A stretch of DNA of 64,000 nt from Shewanella fodinae (GTDB lineage Bacteria; Pseudomonadota; Gammaproteobacteria; Enterobacterales; Shewanellaceae): assembly GCF_014651955.1 (NCBI RefSeq), contig NZ_BMXW01000006.1, positions 68,021 through 132,020 on the forward strand. Direction: 5' to 3'. Both the position numbers and the translations under genes were made by a program. The notes beneath the pieces were generated by a model. That model saw only the letters and a list, made by a program, of their open reading frames with translations. It ran no database searches and had not been told where the DNA came from. Numbering within the stretch: position 1 is the first letter of the stretch; each line of letters opens with the position of its first letter. This document shows positions 1 to 8,453 of the stretch, in pieces.

Positions 1-288
1 TTTTGGTGCTCGCTCATTAGAAAAGTGTTGCTGTCTAAATGTCGTGATCTGGGCATGATTTCGCAATGTAAATCGCCTCCCGATGTTTGATTGCCCAATC
101 TATCGACAATTATTCCCCGCACGCCCCACTGTATCTGCACGACATTTCCTGTAAAAGACTGACAACTTTCACAATATTTTAATGATTTCTTAAGATCTCG
201 TTGGACATAATGGCCGCTATTGTTTAAATCATGGTCACTTTTGCCTATTGCAGGCCAAACCACGCACCATGAGATCACTGGAGACGTT

Positions 289-591
289 ATGTCCCGTTTG
301 TTTGTGTGGCAACCTAAGTCTGGTTTCGTGGCGATTATTGGCATGCTACTGAGTGCGCTAGTATTTTGCCTAGCCCTGCTGATACTGCCACTGTTGCTAC
401 TGGCAGCGGCAGGCGTGTTGTTAGTGTTGAGTCTGTTTGGCCGTCGCTACTTGAAACAACATATGGCTAGGATGCAGCAATATCGTTTTCGTGCCAGTAA
501 ACGGGATATATATGATGCCAACCCCCATGTATGTCGCGATCACCCACATCAATGGCGCAGCAAGGGGCGGGTACTGGAACATCAAGATTAG
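289..591 (+). CDS. small membrane protein, unknown function
   Basis: About 100 residues. I do not recognise a family. The N-terminal half is strongly hydrophobic (roughly residues 13-55, enough for one or two membrane segments, rich in Leu and Ala). The C-terminal half is basic and polar, with many Arg, His and Gln, and is probably cytoplasmic. The start at 289 follows a GGAGA-like ribosome site; an in-frame ATG at 220 would add 23 residues without a better site. The stop overlaps the stop region of the convergent Sel1-repeat gene by 4 bases. The 288 bases upstream hold no recognisable gene and probably carry the promoter. Confidence 0.55.
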   Translation: MSRLFVWQPKSGFVAIIGMLLSALVFCLALLILPLLLLAAAGVLLVLSLFGRRYLKQHMARMQQYRFRASKRDIYDANPHVCRDHPHQWRSKGRVLEHQD

Positions 592-1997
592 TCGGTGAGT
601 AATTCCTTTGCTCGTTGTAATGACCGCTGTTCCTCTGGATCTTTGCTAACCGTCAATACCCGTTCTATCTGTTGCACCAGCGATTGCCACAAGGGCTCAA
701 TCACCTGTTGCTCCTGTGCATTACCGCGTTTTTTAGCCAACTTCAGCCAGGCTGCCGCTTCCACGACATCAATCCTTGCTAGACTACCATCGGTTAATGC
801 AATGGCCAGTTCAATCATTGCGGGCACACTGTGACCATAGCGAATGACCTGTCGCAAGTAATTCTCTGCCTGCGACATATCGCTGCCAAAAGCTTGTTCT
901 TGATTCAACATGTGCTGGGCACGCGCCAGCATGGCATCTAACTGCCCCTGCTCAGCCGCCTCCGCCAGCCATTGCTCACTGGCCGCTGGATCCGCCTGAC
1001 AACCTTCGCCTCGAGCCAACAACAGTGATAGATGATACTGGGCATGAGGATAGCCGCTTTGCGCTGCTTGCCTGATATGCTGGAACGCCGCAGTTAAATT
1101 GCCCTGCTGGTAACGAAGTACCCCCAGGTTCGCCATCGCTTCCACATGTTCCTGCTCGGCAGCGGCGGTCAAATATCGCTCGGCCAACACAAGATCGGCT
1201 GCTATATCGCCACTACCAACCAAATAGAAATAGCCCAGCAGCGCCATCGCATCGACAACACCGACCTCAGCCGCCTGGCGGATCAACTGCTGTCCGGCGG
1301 GCAACTCAGGTTCGCCGCTGTACCCATGCAACAGTGCCACACCATGTTCAAAAAGTGCACGAGGTTGCTGCGTGGCGGCCTGAGCAAACCAATAAGCGGC
1401 TTTGGCGAGATAGTGTTGTGCCTGTTGCTGTCGTGGCAACGGCTCGGCGTCAGTTATTGCCTGCTCCTGCTGTCTTGCCATCAACGCCTGACTCTTAAAC
1501 GACATACCCAGTAGATATTGGGCCTCGCTGTCATCTTCCATCACCGCACGAAAACACAGATCACGCCCACTCAGTTCATCATACTCATCAAACTGGTACT
1601 CTGGGGCTGAACACTGCCGTAGTAACGGATACACCAGCTCCACCAGTTTCAGCAGATCGCGAATAGCTTTGCGAGCCAATTGCTGTAACTGCACTTGGTC
1701 CAAATGGTATTTCTCGGGGTGAGCGCCGCGATTACCATCGGTCCGCAGCCGATGCAATGAACGGGTGATACGCACATCGATCAGTCGCAGTCGGTTGAGC
1801 TGCTCAATCCGATCATAAAGATTGGGACTGTCGAACACTACCGCCGTAGGTTCTGCCAGTAGTGCGGTCAGCCGATGCGCAAAGCTTCTGACATGCAGCA
1901 ACGACTGTGTTGGCACATCACTAACATAACGCTTGGCATTGCGGTATTCTGCGGCCAGAGCCTCCGAGATACCGGCGACGAACTCGATATCGTTCAC
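588..1997 (-). CDS. DUF4145-like plus Sel1-repeat protein
   Basis: 469 residues. The first ~110 residues resemble the DUF4145 domain: a helical region with an RLRxxGNxGAHPE-type motif near residue 90, also found in nuclease-associated and signalling proteins. From about residue 150 onward there are several Sel1/TPR-like helical repeats (motifs such as A..WF.QAA, A..YL..AAEQ, A...LG.....G). There is no signal peptide, so it is probably cytoplasmic. Sel1 repeats normally act as protein-interaction scaffolds, so a role in assembling a complex is likely, but no partner is visible. It stands 15 bases downstream of yciC on the same strand and may be co-transcribed with it. Confidence 0.7.
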   Translation of the reverse strand: MNDIEFVAGISEALAAEYRNAKRYVSDVPTQSLLHVRSFAHRLTALLAEPTAVVFDSPNLYDRIEQLNRLRLIDVRITRSLHRLRTDGNRGAHPEKYHLDQVQLQQLARKAIRDLLKLVELVYPLLRQCSAPEYQFDEYDELSGRDLCFRAVMEDDSEAQYLLGMSFKSQALMARQQEQAITDAEPLPRQQQAQHYLAKAAYWFAQAATQQPRALFEHGVALLHGYSGEPELPAGQQLIRQAAEVGVVDAMALLGYFYLVGSGDIAADLVLAERYLTAAAEQEHVEAMANLGVLRYQQGNLTAAFQHIRQAAQSGYPHAQYHLSLLLARGEGCQADPAASEQWLAEAAEQGQLDAMLARAQHMLNQEQAFGSDMSQAENYLRQVIRYGHSVPAMIELAIALTDGSLARIDVVEAAAWLKLAKKRGNAQEQQVIEPLWQSLVQQIERVLTVSKDPEEQRSLQRAKELLTD

Positions 1998-2012
1998 TCT
2001 GGCCCCCGTAAT

Positions 2013-2714
2013 TTAGGCAGGCTGACGACTGACCCGGTACAGCCGGAACAGTGCCACGTTGACATACAAACTGATAAAGCCGGTGATGCTTTCTACCACT
2101 AACCGCAATATCACTGGCGCATGTTCTACGCTTGCAGAAATCACGCTGCCCAGCAGTACTAGCGGGAAATACAACAACAGCACTAACAATGTGCGACCGG
2201 TAACATGTTGACTAAAGACAAAGCTGGCTTTAATCGCCTGTAATGGTGACAACCGCTCAACCACCACCATAAAGTTAACATAAGACAGTCGGGCAAACAG
2301 ATACAAGCTGACCCCTAGGCCAATAACGCCAAGAGGCCCCAATGTGGAAAGTATCACCACCGGCGCGGCAATGGCCATGCCGGAAAATATGCCAGCAACC
2401 ATCAACCACGGCAAAAAGGGTAAGCTGTCTTTCAACACCGACAAAATGCTGGGCTGATAACCCTCAGTGCGCAATTCCATGAACAGCGTCAGCGAGGCAA
2501 TCAGCAACGAAAACACCAAAAACAGTAGTAATGCCGCCAGTACATGTGGCGCACCAATTTGTGGCGCTTTCGGATCCATCGCCGCAAATTCAGCCCCCAA
2601 CCATAACTGAATACCGACTTGTACCAGCAGAATCGGCAAGGCCAATGCAGCCAATTGCAGCAGATGGTTGCGGAAAAAATAGAAAGCTTCAGAAAGTATC
2701 GCAGACAAGGACAT
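2013..2714 (-). CDS. yciC: YciC/UPF0259 family inner membrane protein
   Basis: 233 residues, the usual length for the UPF0259 (YciC) family. The N-terminus (SEAFYFFRNHL) matches the way these proteins begin. About five to six hydrophobic segments follow, including strong ones around residues 18-35, 58-80, 98-150 and 175-225. Function in the family is not established. It is the first gene of a possible two-gene minus-strand unit with the Sel1-repeat gene. A 180-base gap separates it from the divergent DUF2780 gene. Confidence 0.75.
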   Translation of the reverse strand: MSLSAILSEAFYFFRNHLLQLAALALPILLVQVGIQLWLGAEFAAMDPKAPQIGAPHVLAALLLFLVFSLLIASLTLFMELRTEGYQPSILSVLKDSLPFLPWLMVAGIFSGMAIAAPVVILSTLGPLGVIGLGVSLYLFARLSYVNFMVVVERLSPLQAIKASFVFSQHVTGRTLLVLLLYFPLVLLGSVISASVEHAPVILRLVVESITGFISLYVNVALFRLYRVSRQPA

Positions 2715-2895
2715 GCAGCATTCTCAACAACGGTGATAACAGTATCAGATTCAGCGCTAAGGATACCCAAAATCGCCTGTTAATGCACCGCAGAAATCAA
2801 TCGACCGAAGCTTTTGGGTAAGGAAAGCCGTGCATCATTACAGCGGTTGCGCATAGAATAAGCTCCATTACTAGGATGACAAAGGAATAATCCGA

Positions 2896-3429
2896 ATGAA
2901 AGCGCCAATATTAACACTGACTGCCCTGCTGCTGACGCTGCCTGCCCATGCTGGCTTGCTGGATAATCTCAAGTCACAGGTGCAACAAGCAACGGCCAAC
3001 ACAACGACTGCTAGTACCGTGGCTACAGATAACCAAAATACCAGTCTGGTGAGCAGTGTAATGTCGCAATTGAATCTGAATCAAAACCAGGCCGAAGGTG
3101 GGCTGGGGAGTCTGTTGAGTCTGGCAAAATCCAATCTTGGCACTGCTCAGTTTTCTCAGATTGCTGACACTATTCCCAATGTCGATAGCCTGTTATCCGC
3201 AGTCCCGGCGACCGACACTAAGTCTGGCATGAGCGGCTTACTGTCCAAAGCGGGTAATCTGGGGAGCTCATTGCAGGGTAGCGCCATGGTTTATGACGCT
3301 TTTTCCAAGCTAGGGATCTCTAAAGACTTGGTCGCACCTATGGCTGAAATTCTCAAGAATTATCTGCAAAGCAGTGGTGGAGATAACACCGCCTCATTGC
3401 TGACCCAAGGGCTCGGCGCACTGCTGTAA
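2896..3429 (+). CDS. exported DUF2780 family protein
   Basis: 177 residues with a clear signal peptide (MKAPILTLTALLLTLPAHA, cleavage expected after AHA), so it is exported to the periplasm. The mature part is Ser/Gly/Leu/Gln rich with the DUF2780 pattern: a QLNLNQNQAEGGLGSLLSLA stretch near residues 57-76, then IPNVDSLLSAVP and a C-terminal helical half. The family is found in Vibrio and Shewanella without an assigned role. An AAAGGAATAA ribosome site precedes the start. The next gene (TerB) follows in the same direction after 71 bases. Confidence 0.75.
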   Translation: MKAPILTLTALLLTLPAHAGLLDNLKSQVQQATANTTTASTVATDNQNTSLVSSVMSQLNLNQNQAEGGLGSLLSLAKSNLGTAQFSQIADTIPNVDSLLSAVPATDTKSGMSGLLSKAGNLGSSLQGSAMVYDAFSKLGISKDLVAPMAEILKNYLQSSGGDNTASLLTQGLGALL

Positions 3430-3500
3430 GAGCTATGTTCGGGAACTCAGGCAGCGCAAGTCATTCTAACGTTTTAGTAATGAAGTAAGGAAATGACAGA

Positions 3501-3959
3501 ATGATAGCCAGACTAAAGCAGTTTTTTAAAGAGTTGCAGGATACCCCAGATCCTCAGCAACTGGCCCATAGCATCAATCTGGCGGCCGCCTGCATGTTGC
3601 TGGAAGTGGTATATGCTGACGAGCATCTCGACGGTGCCGAGGCAAGTTTGTTGCCACAGCTGTTGGAACAAAATCTGAGCATATCGGCAGAAGATGCCAA
3701 CGAATTAATCGATGAAGCGCGCCGAAATCGTAACGACGCAACGTCTTTATTTCAGTTCACCTCTGTAGTCAATGAACACTTCTCATTGGAACAAAAACAG
3801 CAATTGGTATTGTCTATGTGGCAGTTGGCCTATGCTGACGGCGAACTATGCCGTTATGAAGATCAGATTATCCGCCGCTGTGCCGATTTGCTATATCTGA
3901 AGCATTCAGAACTGATCCAACTGCGTAATCGAGCCATCGAGCGCCAGCGTCACGCGTAA
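3501..3959 (+). CDS. TerB-family protein
   Basis: 152 residues, all helical, matching the TerB domain: two copies of the pattern 'YADE/YADGE' with acidic residues (VVYADEHLDGAE near residue 36 and LAYADGELCRYED near residue 115) that in TerB folds form metal-binding loops. Soluble, no signal peptide. Proteins of this type in Shewanella and Vibrio are usually annotated as tellurite-resistance-related, but no other ter genes are nearby, so tellurite resistance should not be inferred. AGGAAATGACAG precedes the ATG. The 3' end lies in an inverted repeat shared with the convergent HDOD gene. Confidence 0.75.
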   Translation: MIARLKQFFKELQDTPDPQQLAHSINLAAACMLLEVVYADEHLDGAEASLLPQLLEQNLSISAEDANELIDEARRNRNDATSLFQFTSVVNEHFSLEQKQQLVLSMWQLAYADGELCRYEDQIIRRCADLLYLKHSELIQLRNRAIERQRHA

Positions 3960-3968
3960 CGCTGGCGC
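3941..3968. terminator. stem-loop across two converging stop codons
   Basis: A perfect 10-bp inverted repeat (GCGCCAGCGT / ACGCTGGCGC, 3941-3950 and 3959-3968) with an 8-base loop. It begins inside the last codons of the TerB gene and ends on the stop codon of the converging HDOD gene. It lacks a T-run on either side, so it may be a transcript-end stabiliser or a weak two-way terminator. Confidence 0.5.
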
Positions 3969-4792
3969 TAAACCAACTGCCGCGCAGTTTCTTCACCAGC
4001 ACCTAACATTTTCTCCAGTCGGCTTGCCAGTCCGTCCATCTGCAATCGCAATCTAAAATGTTCGGTCTGCTGTGCCAGCCAACTGGTTCTCTGCGCATCG
4101 GTACAGTCATCCCAGTGCAGTGGCAAATATTTTGCCAGCGCTAACACTAACGCCAGTTTGGAAGGGGATTTTGCTGACGGCGGATCTTCCTGATAGCGCA
4201 ATCCGGCCACCAACTCATCTGAAAAATACCATTCACTGGCAAGCTGTGCGGCCACCTCCGCGGGCACAACGCCCAGCAGATACAAGCTGATTTCGGCCTG
4301 ATCCGCCCCCTCAGCCACCGCCGCCTGTACCTGACGCCACTTAATGGGTTCCATCAGCGCCAACAACAACTCACCAATGTTATGTAACAGGCCACAGGTA
4401 AAGGCCGTGTCGTGTCGCAACATCGCCCTTTTCCCCAACTCCTGGCAAAAAAATGCAACTTCAAAACTGCGGCCCCAAAATTTGACTAAATCGACGCCAT
4501 TTACTGGCGGTATCGCAGAGGTTACCGCAGAAGCCGTCACTAGGATCCGCAACGGTTGGATCCCCAAACGGATAACGGCCTCTTCAATAGAACCGATTTC
4601 ACGTCTGCGGCCAAAGCGGGCCGAATTCGCCAACCGCAACAGTTTGGCGCTGATCAGCGCATCGTGGGAAACCTTTTCCGCCAGCAGCCCAAGTTCAGCA
4701 TTGTCATCATTAATAATTTGCAGAAGTTCATTCAGCGCTTTTGGTAACCGTGGCAACTGCTCAATTTTTTGGATGATAGTGGTGTTTCCCAT
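3968..4792 (-). CDS. HDOD domain protein
   Basis: 274 residues, almost entirely the HDOD domain: IEQLPRLPKALNELLQII at the N-terminus, then the LSHDA-like segment EKVSHDALISAKLLRLANSA (residues 38-57) and the HNIGELLLAL helix near residue 137. HDOD proteins resemble HD phosphohydrolases that lost catalytic residues and act as signalling adaptors, often with chemotaxis or c-di-GMP control. No second domain is present. ATG is preceded by a GGGGAAG ribosome site. It is probably monocistronic. Confidence 0.8.
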   Translation of the reverse strand: MGNTTIIQKIEQLPRLPKALNELLQIINDDNAELGLLAEKVSHDALISAKLLRLANSARFGRRREIGSIEEAVIRLGIQPLRILVTASAVTSAIPPVNGVDLVKFWGRSFEVAFFCQELGKRAMLRHDTAFTCGLLHNIGELLLALMEPIKWRQVQAAVAEGADQAEISLYLLGVVPAEVAAQLASEWYFSDELVAGLRYQEDPPSAKSPSKLALVLALAKYLPLHWDDCTDAQRTSWLAQQTEHFRLRLQMDGLASRLEKMLGAGEETARQLV

Positions 4793-4871
4793 GGCAACTT
4801 CCCCTCGTTAAAAGTGCGACTTTAACTATAGGTGATCACCGCCAAGTTGCCGGTAGGAATTGTGACAAAGA

Positions 4872-6128
4872 TTAGGAAGCCGCCATCGGTGGCAATGGTG
4901 GCCGCCGCAGTTTGAGTTGTAACCATAGCAACGGCAGCAATATCACCATCAGGGTAATGGCGTACACCATCGCACTTCCCAAGGCCACACCAAGGACTAG
5001 GCACATCAGACTGCTCAGCACGGCCCAAGGACGGTAACCTTTACTCAGCAACCTGACTGCCGCTAGCATCGACAGCAGATAAATCACCACAAAGACACCG
5101 TTAGCCCAGGAAATTAACTGATCCAGCCGGGTATCGGTCAGAAAGTTCGCCAGTAGCACCAATGCCATCAACGACAGGATAAACGCTAATGCGCGTACGG
5201 GTACGTTATGCTGGTTACGCGGCGCAAACCAGCGTGGCGTAATGCCTTGTTCACTGAAGCTGCTAAGTAAACGCGACACGCTGGCCGCATACACATTGGT
5301 CGTGGCTAAGCCACTGGCAATGCCTAGAATCCCGATAATCTGCGTGCCATACCCACCCAGCAGCGTGTCAAAAGCACTCATCATCGCCAATGGCGCATCA
5401 GAAGGCAGCAACAGCAATAACCAAGTACAGACTAAGTAGATAGCGCCGACCAGCAAAGTACCGATCATCATTGCAGGGGTAAAATCTTTCCTCGGATTAC
5501 GGAAATCCGTGGTCAGATGGGTCATGGTTTCTACCCCTAGAAAACTCCAGAACGCGATGCCCATCGCCTGCAATGTGCCATGAATATTCAGCACTTCCTG
5601 CGGTGCCTGATACTGGGTTGCGCGGCTGACCCCGCTGCCAAACATCAGTACCACCACGGCAACAATACACAAGGTCAGAGCAAACTGTGCTTTCGCCGAT
5701 ACCTGAATGCCGCGCAGATTGAGTCCTAAAAGCACTAACAGCACCAGCAACTCACACGCCAGCTTACCCCATCCCGCAATGGGCACCATCACCTGAAAAA
5801 ACTGAAAAGTCATCATAATGGCAGCGGGAGCACCAATAGGGACAATCAGCAGGAAACTCAATCCGACCGCCCGGCCCAACACCCGTCCAAACGCCTGTTC
5901 CACAAAAAATGCTGGGCCAGCAGCATGAGGGAAGCGCGCGCCCAGTTGTGCAAATACGATGGTGATAGGAATAATCGCCAACGTCAGCAACGCCCATGCC
6001 AGCATGGCACCATGCCCCGCCATATTGACGGTCATCTGCGGTAAAATAAATACGCCGGTTCCCAGCAAGGTGGTTGCCATCAACCCTGCACCTTGCCAGC
6101 GGCCAATAGTTCCTGAAGTTGGATTCAT
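4872..6128 (-). CDS. yjeH: APC-type amino acid exporter, YjeH-like
   Basis: About 418 residues from the chosen ATG. Around 11-12 hydrophobic segments and the APC superfamily N-terminal helix with GLMATTLLGTGVFILPQ, closely resembling E. coli YjeH, an exporter of methionine and branched-chain amino acids. The conserved LGVETMTHLTTDFRNPRKDF segment in the middle is typical of this branch. An upstream in-frame TTG at 6194 would add 22 residues, but YjeH proteins begin a few residues before the first helix, which favours 6128. It is divergent from an Lrp/AsnC regulator, a usual partner of amino acid exporters. Confidence 0.8.
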   Translation of the reverse strand: MNPTSGTIGRWQGAGLMATTLLGTGVFILPQMTVNMAGHGAMLAWALLTLAIIPITIVFAQLGARFPHAAGPAFFVEQAFGRVLGRAVGLSFLLIVPIGAPAAIMMTFQFFQVMVPIAGWGKLACELLVLLVLLGLNLRGIQVSAKAQFALTLCIVAVVVLMFGSGVSRATQYQAPQEVLNIHGTLQAMGIAFWSFLGVETMTHLTTDFRNPRKDFTPAMMIGTLLVGAIYLVCTWLLLLLPSDAPLAMMSAFDTLLGGYGTQIIGILGIASGLATTNVYAASVSRLLSSFSEQGITPRWFAPRNQHNVPVRALAFILSLMALVLLANFLTDTRLDQLISWANGVFVVIYLLSMLAAVRLLSKGYRPWAVLSSLMCLVLGVALGSAMVYAITLMVILLPLLWLQLKLRRPPLPPMAAS

Positions 6129-6266
6129 CTGATAAATTAACGCCGAATGTAATAGCAGCAGTATAGCGATTTCACCGCTGACAATCTGCGTCAATACACC
6201 AAGATAAATTCAGCATTAGCCGACAAAATGACGGCTTTGACGACGATATGATGGGACAATTGAGGA

Positions 6267-6698
6267 ATGGATAAATTTGATCAGGCAATTATCACTGCAC
6301 TGCGGCAAAATGCCCGCAAGAGCGTATCGGCAATTGCCGAAGAGGTCAGCCTGTCACGTAGTGCGGTATCCGAACGTCTGAAAAAGCTGGAACAGAATGG
6401 CGTGATCCGCGGTTATCAGGTGTTACTCAGTGAATCACAAAAAGACGGCGTAAGTGCTTACTTTGAGATCCAGCACCAGTGTCGGAACTGCGCCGATATC
6501 GTGCACCTGTTTCAGGCGGTGCCGGAAGTGGTCACCTGCCACGGGATTTCCGGGGAAATGGATCTGCTGGTTTATGTCAGAACCCCCTCCATGCGGCGGC
6601 TTCACGAAATCCGTGAAGCCATCGATGCCAACCCGGCGATCAGCAAAATCAAGACCCATGTCGTCATGAGTGAATGGATCAATAATCGCCAAGAATGA
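6267..6698 (+). CDS. Lrp/AsnC family transcriptional regulator
   Basis: 143 residues, the normal size for this family. N-terminal winged helix (residues 1-60: DKFDQAIITALRQNAR, then SVSAIAEEVSLSRSAVSERL) and a C-terminal RAM ligand-binding domain with a GISGEMDLLVYVRT motif near residue 95. Proteins of this family sense amino acids. Divergent from the YjeH-type exporter with about 138 bases between the starts, so it probably controls that gene and itself; the effector is likely an exported amino acid (inference). It converges on dmsH with 10 bases between stops. Confidence 0.85.
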   Translation: MDKFDQAIITALRQNARKSVSAIAEEVSLSRSAVSERLKKLEQNGVIRGYQVLLSESQKDGVSAYFEIQHQCRNCADIVHLFQAVPEVVTCHGISGEMDLLVYVRTPSMRRLHEIREAIDANPAISKIKTHVVMSEWINNRQE

Positions 6699-6708
6699 GT
6701 GATTACCC

Positions 6709-7140
6709 TTAACACATATTCCGGTGGCAACTGCGGCGCTGGCTGCGCAAGGTCACCAACTGTTGTGCCAATTGCTGCATCAATAACAGTTGCTGTTGCT
6801 GTCCGGCATTCAGCACTGCGGGCGGCACACACTGGCTGAGCCTACTGCCGAGACTGATGATCAATTCTTCCCCTTGGCTGAGTTCCTGTTGGGTGGCTTT
6901 GACGAATAACAAACGATAAGCGCTGAAAAACAGTGTCACCATCACCCCATCGTCCCACGCATCAGCACTCAGTTCTTGCTCAGAACCGGCCAGAGCGAGC
7001 ACTAGATTACACACAGTCTGCAGCGAAGTGGCTCCCGTCAATAATCGCTTTACGGCTAATTCTTGACCTAATCTCGCACTCATTCGCTCTGCTAGTTCAG
7101 CTTTTTGCCATTGCTGGCTTAGCGCGGAAATCACTGCCAT
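6709..7140 (-). CDS. dmsH: DmsH, accessory protein of the DMSO reductase operon
   Basis: 143 residues, mostly helical and Gln/Leu rich, with no domain I can name. It is identified by position: last gene of a six-gene unit in the order dmsE-F-A-B-G-H known from Shewanella. It starts 6 bases after the dmsG stop. Its role in the known operon is not settled; a maturation or assembly function next to the DmsG chaperone is likely. No signal peptide is seen, so it is probably cytoplasmic. Confidence 0.7.
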   Translation of the reverse strand: MAVISALSQQWQKAELAERMSARLGQELAVKRLLTGATSLQTVCNLVLALAGSEQELSADAWDDGVMVTLFFSAYRLLFVKATQQELSQGEELIISLGSRLSQCVPPAVLNAGQQQQLLLMQQLAQQLVTLRSQRRSCHRNMC

Positions 7141-7146
7141 ATTCGG

Positions 7147-7764
7147 TCACCGTTTGACCACTACGTCAGCAATGGTAGTCCGTGGTGGCGTATACGTCCG
7201 ATCCACAAACTGTTCTGCAATCAATCTTAGATAGATCTGTGCAAGTTGCGCCAATTGCCGATAAAACACGGTTTGCGACGCTGCAACTACCGATGTCAAT
7301 AATGACGGGATCCAAGGTAAACAAAACTCTTTAACCACCTGCTCGCACAAAGATTGTGCTTGCGGGTTATCAAACAGATCTGCCATCACCCACAATATCA
7401 GCGCAAAATGGTCTGAGGGGTCATTGCTTTGCTGTTCAATACCGATACCATAACGATGACAAAACTTTTCCCAGCGTTCGGTACTGTCACCAAACATCAG
7501 CGGTTCATCATCGAGATAAATCGAACTCCATGGGTACACCAGTTTTTTACCTGGCCCAATAAACATTCGGGTGTAATCAGCACAGATGACGTTAAAATCC
7601 CGGTCGCTGGCAATAAGAATCTGCAACGCCTCGGCATCATCATCACCGACAACTGGCCACTCCTGTAATGAAGTATCAGTGATGACAGACAGCAAGTCCG
7701 AGGTCGGATAACAGTAAAACAACTGCGCGACTGTTTTCAGCGCCAATGCAATGTCAGCTTTCAT
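7147..7764 (-). CDS. dmsG: DmsG, TorD/DmsD-type chaperone
   Basis: 205 residues from an ATG with a good CAGGAG ribosome site; the longer open frame (to 7950) overlaps dmsB and is not needed. Helical TorD/DmsD fold, with the family motif region YTRMFIGPGKKLVYPWSSIY (residues 71-90) and E(P)xMFG just after. Such chaperones bind the Tat signal of the molybdoenzyme precursor and hold it until the cofactor is inserted, so the client is DmsA. A strong hairpin stands between dmsB and this gene and may lower its expression relative to the structural subunits. Confidence 0.88.
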   Translation of the reverse strand: MKADIALALKTVAQLFYCYPTSDLLSVITDTSLQEWPVVGDDDAEALQILIASDRDFNVICADYTRMFIGPGKKLVYPWSSIYLDDEPLMFGDSTERWEKFCHRYGIGIEQQSNDPSDHFALILWVMADLFDNPQAQSLCEQVVKEFCLPWIPSLLTSVVAASQTVFYRQLAQLAQIYLRLIAEQFVDRTYTPPRTTIADVVVKR

Positions 7765-7783
7765 ATTATTCACTCCTGAGAAT

Positions 7784-7808
7784 CCGGGGCTGAAGTTTTC
7801 AGCCCCGG
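7784..7808 (-). promoter_or_regulatory. intercistronic hairpin between dmsB and dmsG
   Basis: Perfect inverted repeat CCGGGGCTGA / TCAGCCCCGG (7784-7793 and 7799-7808), with one further A-T pair inside and a tiny loop, in the 52-base gap between the dmsB stop and the dmsG ribosome site. There is no T-run after it on the minus strand, so full termination is unlikely. It fits mRNA processing or 3'-end protection that sets a lower dose of the chaperone genes. Confidence 0.6.
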
Positions 7809-7816
7809 GAACCAGA

Positions 7817-8443
7817 TTACACTTCTGTCGGGTTCGTAATAGCACCATCAGTGCTGCCTGATGGTCGAGTGAAATCAGCAGTCCCAATAATGATATTGGG
7901 ATTGGTGATGTTGCTTGGTGGTAACGGTGCAATATCGCGTTCGGTACCATATTTCTGCCGCAGTTCCTCGATTAGACCGAAATCTAAAGCGCGTTGGGTG
8001 CAGCCAGCCACGCACAGTGGCTTAAGCCCTTGCGCAACCCGCTCATAGCAGCCATCACACTTGACCATGACTTTACGATCGTTATCGAGCTGTGGTGCAT
8101 CATATGGACAAGCTCTGGCACAACTGCCGCAGCCAATACACAAGCTTTCTTCAACTTTGACAAAGCCATCCGAGTTGCGTTTGTGCATAGCGCCGGTAGG
8201 GCAAGCTTTGGTACACACAGGCTCACTGCAGTGGTTACAGCCCACAGACATGTAATAAGTGAACACATTACAGGTCACGGTGTTATTAGCACCTTCGACG
8301 AAAGTACCACCGCTATACTCGTAAACTCGCCGCGGTTTTACATCGACGGCAGCATCAAACTTGTCTTTACAGGCGATATGGCACGCCTTACAACCGTTAC
8401 ATTTTTTGGTGTCAAAGTAGAAACCATATTGTTTATCAGGCAT
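7817..8443 (-). CDS. dmsB: DmsB, DMSO reductase iron-sulfur subunit
   Basis: 208 residues, matching DmsB. Four cysteine clusters for four [4Fe-4S] centres: CNGCKACHIACKD (residues 15-27), CNHCSEPVCTKACP (~70-83), CIGCGSCARACP (~102-113) and CDGCYERVAQGLKPLCVAGC (~129-148). It takes electrons from the decaheme cytochrome side and passes them to DmsA. No own signal peptide; it is expected to cross the membrane with the Tat-carrying DmsA. The start is 10 bases after the dmsA stop. Confidence 0.93.
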   Translation of the reverse strand: MPDKQYGFYFDTKKCNGCKACHIACKDKFDAAVDVKPRRVYEYSGGTFVEGANNTVTCNVFTYYMSVGCNHCSEPVCTKACPTGAMHKRNSDGFVKVEESLCIGCGSCARACPYDAPQLDNDRKVMVKCDGCYERVAQGLKPLCVAGCTQRALDFGLIEELRQKYGTERDIAPLPPSNITNPNIIIGTADFTRPSGSTDGAITNPTEV

Positions 8444-8453
8444 TTTCTATTCC

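Noticed and set aside
1..219. Possible gene end near position 20 on the plus strand
   Set aside because: Only six codons are visible before a TAG, too little to call.
7764..7950. Longer start for dmsG
   Set aside because: Overlaps dmsB for 130 bases and has no ribosome site; the ATG at 7764 has one.
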